In this document: positions 56,339-64,000 of the stretch, in pieces
How positions within the stretch are numbered: position 1 is the first letter of the stretch
How the letters are laid out: the number at the start of each line of letters is the position of its first letter
DNA from: Planctomycetota bacterium
Lineage (GTDB): Bacteria; Planctomycetota; UBA1135
DNA length: 64,000 nucleotides
Assembly: GCA_018671175.1 (NCBI GenBank)
Contig: JABHIE010000031.1
Location: 416,128-480,127 of the forward strand
Reading direction: 5' to 3'
Notes under the pieces: generated by a model
Seen by the model: only the letters and a program-made list of their open reading frames with translations
Databases searched by the model: none
What the model was told of the DNA's origin: nothing
Program-made: the position numbers and the translations under genes

Positions 56339-57600
56339 CCGATTTGCTTGCGACCACCCAGGTAAGGCTGCAAGGCCTCAGGGATGCGAATAGAGCCGTC
56401 AGCCTGTTGGTGATTTTCGATCAATGCAATCAAAACACGCGGTGAAGCAATCACCGTATTGTTAAGCGTATGACAGAAAACGGGCTTGCCCTCTTGATTG
56501 CGATAGCGCAAGTTTAAGCGGCGCGACTGGAAATCATGAAAGCGTGAAGCAGAATGCGTTTCGCCGTAAGAATTACGACTCGGCATCCAGGTTTCGATAT
56601 CGAACTTTTGGACCTGCCCTTGGCCCAAGTCGCCCGAGCAAACATTGACGACGCGATAAGGCAACTCAAGCAACTGCATGAAATCAGTAGCATGTGCGAG
56701 CATGCGTTTGTGCTCGGCTAGCGACCAAGCCTCGTCAGCAGGGCCAATTACGACTTGCTCACATTTCCAAAATTGATGGACGCGGTAGAGACCTTTGGTG
56801 TCTTTCCCGTAAGTGCCTGCCTCGCGGCGATAACAAGGAGAAACGGCGATACGGCGTAAAGGCACTTGCTCTGGGCTCAGCACCTCACCGGCATGGATGG
56901 AAGTCAAGGGGACTTCGGATGTGCCCACGAGGGCCAAATCGTCGCGCTCGCACATGTAGGCTTGGTCTTCTCCGCCAGGGAAATAGCCCGTGCCTTCCAT
57001 GCACTTTGGCAGCACAAGGGTCGGCACTGAAACAAGCTCAAACTCGCGCGCCTGCATGTGATCAACGGCCATCTGCAAAACAGCACGCTCAAGTAAAGCG
57101 CCATCGCCGAGCAAGAGATAATTACGCGAGCCACCCAATGCAACACCCCGAGGGATATCAATCATGCCATGCTTTTCGCCAAGAGCAACATGGTCAAGGA
57201 TATCAAAATCAAACTCAGGCACTTTACCCCAAGAGGTGATTTCGACATTTTCAGTGTCGTCTTTACCGACGGGTACATCGTCGGCAGGCGGCGTAGGAAG
57301 CAGAGCCGCCAATGCATCAAACGCGATTTTAGCTGCGGCTTCTTGGCCCTCTAAATCTTTGAGTTGCGCCTTTTGCGCTTTTTGTTGATCTAAAGCACCC
57401 GCTCGCTCTTCGGCTGACATTTTGCCGAGCAATTTGGAGGCTGCCTTTAGCTCACCCCGCAAATTTTCGACCTGCTGCAACAAGGAGCGATGCGCCTCAT
57501 CAGCAGCAAAATAGGCATCGACATCTACGCCGATACGCTTGATTTCAGCAGCGCGACGGACGGCGTCGGCGTGCTCACGGACCCATTTACGGTCAAGCAT
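56335..57600 (-). CDS. serS: Seryl-tRNA synthetase
   Basis: MLDRKWVREHADAVRRAAEIKR; RIAVSPCYRREAGTYGKDTKGLYRVHQFWKCEQ; HTLNNTVIASPRVLIALIENHQ. Confidence 0.97.
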   Translation of the reverse strand: MLDRKWVREHADAVRRAAEIKRIGVDVDAYFAADEAHRSLLQQVENLRGELKAASKLLGKMSAEERAGALDQQKAQKAQLKDLEGQEAAAKIAFDALAALLPTPPADDVPVGKDDTENVEITSWGKVPEFDFDILDHVALGEKHGMIDIPRGVALGGSRNYLLLGDGALLERAVLQMAVDHMQAREFELVSVPTLVLPKCMEGTGYFPGGEDQAYMCERDDLALVGTSEVPLTSIHAGEVLSPEQVPLRRIAVSPCYRREAGTYGKDTKGLYRVHQFWKCEQVVIGPADEAWSLAEHKRMLAHATDFMQLLELPYRVVNVCSGDLGQGQVQKFDIETWMPSRNSYGETHSASRFHDFQSRRLNLRYRNQEGKPVFCHTLNNTVIASPRVLIALIENHQQADGSIRIPEALQPYLGGRKQIG

Positions 57601-57606
57601 GATTCT

Positions 57607-59616
57607 TTAAGGGAGAATGGTGTCGAGCTTCCCAAACCAGGGATGCTTTTTAAGAGTAAGACGGATTTTAGGCTCGCTCGATGGCTTTGAAAATTCTAAG
57701 ACGCCATTATTTGGGAAATACAAGCGGTTCCATGCGTTGTAGACCTCAAGCCCAGAAGGTGCAGGCATGACCGAATCTTTAGCGCCCTTGGCACTTAGCT
57801 CAATACCATGGAGAGGCGCACCGACAAAGCGAAAGTATTGCTCACCAGCTTTGCCAACCACCCGCAGGGTATTCCCGAGAACCGTCGAAATATTATCTGT
57901 CGTTTCAACAGTTGCTGCAAATTGAAAAGGCGCACCAAGCTCAAGAGTGGTTTCTTCGTCGGCTAGAATAGTGAATCTCAAGCCCGTTTTAGGCGGAACG
58001 ATAAGCACTTCGCCGCCCTTCTTTTCGACCATTCGACCCTGCACCACTCGATACGAGCCCACAGGGATGCCCGGCGCCTTGCCTTTAAGGGTGAGCAAAT
58101 CGAGAACGAGCCCTTTGGTCTCAGCCGTTGTCGATTCAATAATCAAACTCTGAAGCTTGAGTTTCTTTACGCCCTTTAAGGAATACTTCACTCGCCCCAG
58201 AACAGGAGTGACCGGTCGAAGCTTGACCTCTTTGGCTTGCAAGGGGTCATCGAGCTGTAGCTCAAACCAATTACCTTTTGAATCAGGTAGCCACCTTGAC
58301 CATGGCATCGACTGTTTGGCCGCCCCAAGTAAAACCCCATCTGAGCGGTAAAGGGCATCAATGCTTGGTAAACAGCCCCATGAGCCAAAGGGGTCAAAAC
58401 CTGGTGCATCTCCGCCGAACTCGCCATTGCAATCGAGATCGAAAAGAGTCACTGCACCAAACGAATGTTTAGCCTCAAGCGAATCAACGACGCGCCAAAA
58501 GATTGGGACACTCGCTTCATTGGGTGCGAGATTGGTTTCGCTCATGAAGATGGCTTCCTTTTCGTTGCCTGTTGCAATCCAGACTGTGAAAGGTCGAGAA
58601 TGCCCCGAACCAAAATCGCGAATAACCGAGACCATAGCGGGCCGCTCTTTCAAGGTGAACTCGCTTGACTGGTTGTTGCCGCACTTTAAAGCGAATTTGG
58701 TTAGCCCAAGGCGCACAAGATAAACCGCCGGTTTCAAAAAATCATTGGCCAGCAAGACCGGCTCTTTCCCGACGCCTCCGCCTGAATTGCGGCGCCACGA
58801 CAAACGATGGTCATCGGCCAAGTCGCAGGCATGCGCCACCTTAGTCGGCTTCTTAGGGATGGCGTGTTTGAGCGGAGCGCTGACCCACTCAGAGCCCTCG
58901 GCTAATGCGATACCCGTCGCTGTAGGTGCTGCATCAGCTGTTGCCACGGCTCCGCCATTGATGAACATTTGCAATTGCACGACCTGCTTTTTCATCTCGG
59001 CATATTCGAGATCTTGCGTGTAGCCTAGTTTGTCTCGGAAGCTCACCGCTTTGGCTAAAAACTCTAAAGCCAAAACCTGGTCTTTGCCCTCGGGGTTGAA
59101 ACCCTCTAAATAGCCGTAGCCGACAAGCATGGCCGTTTTAGAGCCAAAGTAAAGATCACCAATGGCTTCGAGGTCGGCTAAGAGCGCCTTAGCGGAAAGA
59201 TGCAATAAATCCCAGTCGCGGACGGTTTTGCTATTGAGGGCTTTGGTAAATAGAATAGATGTCTGGACAAAATTCTGGGTCGTCAAGCCGAGCCGATTAA
59301 AGCGCGCACGCGGCGAAAGCATTTGCAAAAAGCCATCATAAATTTCAGGGAAATCGCTGTGATAGGTTTCAGACCAAACCCCCACAAAGTCGTCAACCCA
59401 GATATCAAATTCTTCTATGTCGCGGTCAAGCCGCTGTGGAGCGCGGTCTAAAAAAATCTGAACCGCCAGCTCACGGTTTTTGCGCAACAACTTGCTCAAA
59501 GCAGCGACATCTTGCGTTTTCTGGGCGGTGTTCCAGGTGGCTAAAAAAGTGCTCCTGTCCATGTCCTGCGCGGGGCAGGCCAGAAGAGCGACAGCGAGGA
59601 AAAGGCCGGTCAACAT
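57607..59616 (-). CDS. Secreted hypothetical protein (669 aa)
   Basis: N-terminal signal peptide MLTGLFLAVALLACPAQ; no family recognised. Confidence 0.75.
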   Translation of the reverse strand: MLTGLFLAVALLACPAQDMDRSTFLATWNTAQKTQDVAALSKLLRKNRELAVQIFLDRAPQRLDRDIEEFDIWVDDFVGVWSETYHSDFPEIYDGFLQMLSPRARFNRLGLTTQNFVQTSILFTKALNSKTVRDWDLLHLSAKALLADLEAIGDLYFGSKTAMLVGYGYLEGFNPEGKDQVLALEFLAKAVSFRDKLGYTQDLEYAEMKKQVVQLQMFINGGAVATADAAPTATGIALAEGSEWVSAPLKHAIPKKPTKVAHACDLADDHRLSWRRNSGGGVGKEPVLLANDFLKPAVYLVRLGLTKFALKCGNNQSSEFTLKERPAMVSVIRDFGSGHSRPFTVWIATGNEKEAIFMSETNLAPNEASVPIFWRVVDSLEAKHSFGAVTLFDLDCNGEFGGDAPGFDPFGSWGCLPSIDALYRSDGVLLGAAKQSMPWSRWLPDSKGNWFELQLDDPLQAKEVKLRPVTPVLGRVKYSLKGVKKLKLQSLIIESTTAETKGLVLDLLTLKGKAPGIPVGSYRVVQGRMVEKKGGEVLIVPPKTGLRFTILADEETTLELGAPFQFAATVETTDNISTVLGNTLRVVGKAGEQYFRFVGAPLHGIELSAKGAKDSVMPAPSGLEVYNAWNRLYFPNNGVLEFSKPSSEPKIRLTLKKHPWFGKLDTILP

Positions 59617-59625
59617 GGCCCAAGT

Positions 59626-60435
59626 TTAGCGCGGCGGACGCTTGGAACGGCGCTCTAAGAAACGGCGCTCTTTGGCGGTAAGGCTGGGCATACCTTCGGT
59701 ATGAATCTTGCTTAAAATGCGATCAAGCTCAGCTTCCTCTTGAACGGAGAGGGATTGATTCCGGCGATGCATCCAATTGGCGAACGCACGCTGCAATCGG
59801 GCAATGAGCGAGCCAGACCTTGCCCTCGAAACAAAAGTCGGGCGGAAGTAGCGTAGAGAAAAATACCCAAGAGCCGCACCGACTAGATGGACATCGGAAG
59901 CCACGGCAATGTTTTTTCCTGCAAATGTTGCCATGAGTTGCAGGACATCAATTCCGGCAACCACAAAGAAAAAGGTGCGCAGCGGAACATCAATCACGAG
60001 CAATCGCAAAGAAAGGTGAGGCATGGCAGCCGCGTTGAGAGCAAGGACGGCCATGGCCATGCCGGAGCCACCTAGGACCTGAGTGGCAAAGGCTGGTGAG
60101 ATAAAGCCCAACAAGAAATGAAAGAGCGACCCACCCAACAGCGCGGCAAAAAGGAAATAGCGGAAGCGCAGCACCCCAAGCAGTCGCTCGGCTTCGGGTG
60201 CGAAAAGCGCGAACATCCAAGCATTAAAAAGCAAGTGAAAAACGCCTCTCTCATGCACAAAGCCATAGGTAAACATGCCCAAAAAGCCACGGAACTCACC
60301 ACTAGCTAGGGCTCTTGGATTGAAAGATAGATACTCGGCCATCGGCAAATCGCCAATCCATGAGAGATAGGAAATGAGCCATAGGCCCACCCAAAGGATG
60401 AGAATATTTCGAACGGTAGGTGTGAGGCTAGGCAT
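59626..60435 (-). CDS. Rhomboid family intramembrane serine protease
   Basis: [14 protein letters not shown] catalytic Ser context, [10 protein letters not shown] catalytic His; C-terminal [26 protein letters not shown]. Confidence 0.88.
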   Translation of the reverse strand: MPSLTPTVRNILILWVGLWLISYLSWIGDLPMAEYLSFNPRALASGEFRGFLGMFTYGFVHERGVFHLLFNAWMFALFAPEAERLLGVLRFRYFLFAALLGGSLFHFLLGFISPAFATQVLGGSGMAMAVLALNAAAMPHLSLRLLVIDVPLRTFFFVVAGIDVLQLMATFAGKNIAVASDVHLVGAALGYFSLRYFRPTFVSRARSGSLIARLQRAFANWMHRRNQSLSVQEEAELDRILSKIHTEGMPSLTAKERRFLERRSKRPPR

Positions 60436-60494
60436 GGCGTGTCTGCCGTGGCATTCTACGCGCGAGAATCCCTCGAACCCTACCCTCCTTCATC

Positions 60495-61355
60495 ATGACG
60501 GCTCAAATACTCGACGGCAAAGCACTCTCTGCCAGCATCCGCGTTGACATCCGCGAAACCATCTCCAAAGGCATCGCTGCCGGAAAGACAGCCCCAGGTT
60601 TAGCAACCGTGCTTGTCGGTGAAGACCCCGCGTCTGCTGTTTATGTCCGCAACAAGAGGCGGGCTTGCGACGAAACGGGCATGGTGAATTTTCACAAAGA
60701 GCTTCCTGCAGACATTGGGCAACAAGCCTTACTTGATGTCGTAGCTGAGCTCAACGCAGACCAAGCGGTTCACGGCATTCTCGTGCAACTACCGCTTCCC
60801 AAGGGTTTCGACTACGACGAAAACGCGGTCTTGCAAGCGATCGACCCTGCTAAAGATGCGGATGGCTTTCATCCGCTCAATCAGGGTGCCCTGATGCAGG
60901 GCACGCCGGCGCCCATCCCTTGCACTCCAAAAGGTGTCATGGCCTTGCTCCGAGAAACTGGGCTTGAGCTTTCGGGTAAACATGCCGTCGTAGTCGGCCG
61001 CTCAAACATCGTGGGCAAACCCGTTTCTCTTTTGCTGCTTCGCGAGCATTGCACCGTGACGGTTTGCCATTCGCGCACTCAAGATCTTGCTGCCGTCGTG
61101 GGCAGCGCAGATGTGATTGTCGCTGCCGTTGGCGTACCTGAGCTCGTCAAGGGTAATTGGGTTAAGCCTGGCGCGATCGTTTTGGATGTCGGTATCAACC
61201 GCAACGCCGAGGGCAAACTGATTGGCGATGTTGAATTCGCCACTGCCGCCGAGCGAGCCAGCTGGATTACACCCGTGCCGGGCGGCGTAGGCCCCATGAC
61301 AATCGCCATGCTACTTCAGAATACTCTGGAAGCCGCATGGCGAACGGGTGCTTAA
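60495..61355 (+). CDS. folD: Bifunctional methylenetetrahydrofolate dehydrogenase/cyclohydrolase FolD
   Basis: [64 protein letters not shown]. Confidence 0.97.
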   Translation: MTAQILDGKALSASIRVDIRETISKGIAAGKTAPGLATVLVGEDPASAVYVRNKRRACDETGMVNFHKELPADIGQQALLDVVAELNADQAVHGILVQLPLPKGFDYDENAVLQAIDPAKDADGFHPLNQGALMQGTPAPIPCTPKGVMALLRETGLELSGKHAVVVGRSNIVGKPVSLLLLREHCTVTVCHSRTQDLAAVVGSADVIVAAVGVPELVKGNWVKPGAIVLDVGINRNAEGKLIGDVEFATAAERASWITPVPGGVGPMTIAMLLQNTLEAAWRTGA

Positions 61356-61387
61356 GCACTAGCCCTAGTCACTTAACTCTAAAACGG

Positions 61388-62476
61388 TTAATCCTCGAGC
61401 ATACTTTCGGATGGCACGGAACTCATGTCTGTGTACCGGTGAAGGCTGCGCTGACTGTCAGGCAACATCCCGAAAAGCTGAAAAGTAATATGCACTGAAA
61501 GTGCGCCGAGCAAAAGAATGGCCATACCCTTTTCGCCCTTCCAGCCGGCCACAAAACGCAAATGCAAGTAGACGGTGTAAAAGAGCCAAGAAATGAGAGC
61601 TGAGACTTCTTTGGAATCCCAGCCCCAGTAGAGAGCCCAAGCTTCTTGCGCCCAAAGCCCACCCTGGATGAGCCCCGCAGTCAAAAAGGGGAAGCCAATA
61701 ATGAAGACTAGCCATGTAAAGCGGTCAGAGCCTTCGTCCCAGACATCAAACCATGCCATGCCGCTGCGAAGGCGCATGCTCAAGAATGAGATAAAGCCCG
61801 TCAAAGTGAGCGTGCCGACCCCCATCATGATGGCCATGCGACCAAAAGGGATGGTGAGCAAAGTAAAGATGGCAATCGACCAAAGGAATGAACGAGCAAC
61901 CTGATATTCAGAATCAAGTATGCCGCGCCAGAACTTAAAGCAAAAGTGCAGCCAAGCCGCAATCGCCGCAATGAATAGCGTGAAATAGCCAAACATATAA
62001 GCCGTGATGTGCGTGCTAAACCAATATGACTGCAAGGCTGGCGGGAGTGCTTTGCCTGTTGGGTCAAGCTCAAGAACATGAGCCAAAGTGAACCAAGAGC
62101 CCACCATAACGATGGCTACAAACAAATCACCGAAGCCACGGGAAACCCCACGCTTGCGGTGCAGCCCCAGCACAAAGTAGAGCAAGAGCGTCGAGATGAA
62201 ACCCGACAAAGTGCCCATCGGCAAGACCTCGTACATGGTTTGCGCAGGCCAATGCTGCACTTCGATATAGCGCGCCACGGATGCCAATAAGTTGGCTACT
62301 GCGGCGAGTGAAGTCAAAACAATCGGCAGGTGTGCAAAGCCGCTGGCCACTTGATTGCCTCCGCCACTGCGACCACGGATGAACCAATAGAGCGCCGTGA
62401 GCAAAGCCAAGACAGCCGCACCCAACGCAATGTCTTGCGTCAGGTAGAGAAAATTACGGTAAGAGAAGAATTCCAT
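61388..62476 (-). CDS. Cytochrome c biogenesis protein CcsA-like
   Basis: Multi-TM; heme-handling motif GGLWAQEAWALYWGWDSKEVSALISW. Confidence 0.92.
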   Translation of the reverse strand: MEFFSYRNFLYLTQDIALGAAVLALLTALYWFIRGRSGGGNQVASGFAHLPIVLTSLAAVANLLASVARYIEVQHWPAQTMYEVLPMGTLSGFISTLLLYFVLGLHRKRGVSRGFGDLFVAIVMVGSWFTLAHVLELDPTGKALPPALQSYWFSTHITAYMFGYFTLFIAAIAAWLHFCFKFWRGILDSEYQVARSFLWSIAIFTLLTIPFGRMAIMMGVGTLTLTGFISFLSMRLRSGMAWFDVWDEGSDRFTWLVFIIGFPFLTAGLIQGGLWAQEAWALYWGWDSKEVSALISWLFYTVYLHLRFVAGWKGEKGMAILLLGALSVHITFQLFGMLPDSQRSLHRYTDMSSVPSESMLED

Positions 62477-64000
62477 TAGAGACCTCGGTGCTTCCGCTTC
62501 AAGATGGGGTTGACCAAGAAAGCCAAGAGAGTGCCAATCATGACGGCCCAGTAGCCCGCCAAAACGGTAGTAATACCTGGGTCATAAACGACCCCAATTC
62601 CAGAGTAAGTTGGGTCTTGCGGATTATGGTTGGTCTGAAAAAAGCGATACCCACCGTGCGAGAAATAATCATTCACGCGGATTTCACCAGGCGCGCCGAC
62701 GGTTTGTCCATCAAAGTCAAGGATGGAAAGGGTCGATCGCCACTCAAGCGGCATGCCGCCAGTCGTGTCTTCACGGAAACGCAAATAGGCCTCGCGTTTT
62801 TCACCATCAGGCCCAGTGTAGGTCACAAAAGCATGATCGCGATCTTTGGCCGCAAGGACGAAGCTATCGGTTTCGTTGCCATTTGCATTGACTCGCAGGC
62901 GAATCACGCCAGGCGTTGGGTCGTAGAAATCGACGCCAACCAAAGGCAAAATCTGAACGGGCTGAGTCTCTGAAACAGTCGCTTGCGGGACATACTCTTC
63001 GACAATCAACTCAAGGAAAGCCTGCTCTTTGCCATCGAGCTCGCCCCAGTCGTAGTGGAGAGTCTGGCCAGCATAAACGCGATGTTTAGGTTGCTCAGCC
63101 AACTGAAACTCTTCCGTAACGGCCGTGACTTCACCTTTGTCGTTGTATTCGCGGTTGACATAGAAGACATCAAGGACATCATGCTGGTCGGCGCGGAAGG
63201 CATCGAGGCGAACGAGAAAAGGGTCACCAGCAAAGAGAGTCGCGGGGAAGACATTAGAAGCGGGCCGCTGATGGGAACCAAAGGCCAAACGCTCACGCGA
63301 CCAAGTCTCCCAGGTGGATGCGTCTTCGCCGATATGGATATTAAGGATGCCGCGCTCTTCATAAATCCGACCAAGAAGACCACCGATAATGATGAGAAGC
63401 ATTCCGGCATGGCTCAGGACAAAGCCGAGTTTGTCAAAGCGCAAGAGGCGACGCCATCCGCCACGGAAAGTATTGGACAAAATCGAAAAGAAAAGGAGAG
63501 CCCACAATGCAGCAAACCAATCGGATCGATAAGCTCGATTGAAGTCGAGTCGGTCAGCCCAATAGAAAATGGTGAACCAAGTCGCATCGTTGTTGGCAAC
63601 GAACTCTTCGATTTCAGCATTTTTCCCTCGGGTCTTGAGGCCTGTTTCACTTTGTGCACGCAACGCCACGGCGAACTCTTCGCCGAAACGACTCGTTAGC
63701 TCAGGCAGCCGCTTGTCAAGGTTGTCGATTTTTTTAGCGATGGCGTCTTCATCAATTCGATCGGCCACACCGAGAGAATCATGAAAACCAAGCGCATCGA
63801 CAAGGTGGTAAATGAAGAAGCCCTGGGCTTGGCGGAAATCTTGATAAACACCATAAGCTTGGCGAGCGTCGCGGGGCCAGCCCTCACCTGAGTCATCTAT
63901 ACCCAATGAGGCGAGCTTTTCAACGGCGCCAGCAGGCAGTGGGCTATTGACATCTTCTTGCTGGAACAAGACACCAATGGTGGAGCCAACGCCAATCAAT
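62476..64000 (-). CDS. ResB/Ccs1-like cytochrome c biogenesis protein, probably 5'-truncated by window edge
   Basis: TFRGGWRRLLRFDKLGFVLSHAGMLLIIIGGLLG; C-terminal GYRFFQTNHNPQDPTYSGIGVVYDPG. Confidence 0.85.
   Translation of the reverse strand, partial: LIGVGSTIGVLFQQEDVNSPLPAGAVEKLASLGIDDSGEGWPRDARQAYGVYQDFRQAQGFFIYHLVDALGFHDSLGVADRIDEDAIAKKIDNLDKRLPELTSRFGEEFAVALRAQSETGLKTRGKNAEIEEFVANNDATWFTIFYWADRLDFNRAYRSDWFAALWALLFFSILSNTFRGGWRRLLRFDKLGFVLSHAGMLLIIIGGLLGRIYEERGILNIHIGEDASTWETWSRERLAFGSHQRPASNVFPATLFAGDPFLVRLDAFRADQHDVLDVFYVNREYNDKGEVTAVTEEFQLAEQPKHRVYAGQTLHYDWGELDGKEQAFLELIVEEYVPQATVSETQPVQILPLVGVDFYDPTPGVIRLRVNANGNETDSFVLAAKDRDHAFVTYTGPDGEKREAYLRFREDTTGGMPLEWRSTLSILDFDGQTVGAPGEIRVNDYFSHGGYRFFQTNHNPQDPTYSGIGVVYDPGITTVLAGYWAVMIGTLLAFLVNPILKRKHRGL

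Noticed and set aside
1-64000. Search for CRISPR arrays, transposases, integrases, phage genes, retrons or toxin-antitoxin pairs
   Set aside because: No repeat-spacer structure and no protein with recognisable signatures of these systems; the window looks like core chromosome

Overview
This 64 kb window is dense, mostly housekeeping bacterial chromosome. Gene content suggests a Planctomycetota/PVC-type organism, but I cannot confirm the taxon without searches. Main blocks, left to right: (1) a minus-strand run recA-alaS-rpmF-plsX-fabH-fabD-fabG-acpP-fabF; (2) smpB plus a complete tmRNA gene (ssrA) with readable tag ANNNYSLAA, then tRNA-Leu(CAG), tRNA-Trp(CCA), rsmG, a pcnB/CCA-type nucleotidyltransferase and tRNA-Val(GAC); (3) a nucleotide-sugar module (epimerase, glmS, UDP-glucuronate decarboxylase) and accC-accB-moaC; (4) proteases, holB, tmk, an amidase, uppP, ald, a yggS family gene, a Ser/Thr kinase and purN; (5) a Gld-type ABC cassette (GldA/GldF/GldG-like plus a DUF4340-like protein); (6) dnaK next to an NtrC-type sigma54 activator and histidine kinase; (7) a Sua5/YrdC-LMW phosphatase fusion; (8) a PTS-EIIA/antiporter pair; (9) a reduced type II secretion cluster gspD-E-F-G-H-I-J; (10) serS, a rhomboid protease, folD and ccsA/resB. 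I found no CRISPR, prophage, transposon or obvious defence island. The most interesting leads are a near-consensus sigma54 promoter and a perfect 17-bp palindrome in front of dnaK, a Sua5 fusion whose phosphatase domain has the YwlE-like CxGNTCRS arginine-phosphatase signature, an S41 protease with EF-hand/dockerin-like loops, and an 11-bp-period direct repeat upstream of recA resembling LexA-box architecture. I did not find a convincing wholly new multi-gene system.
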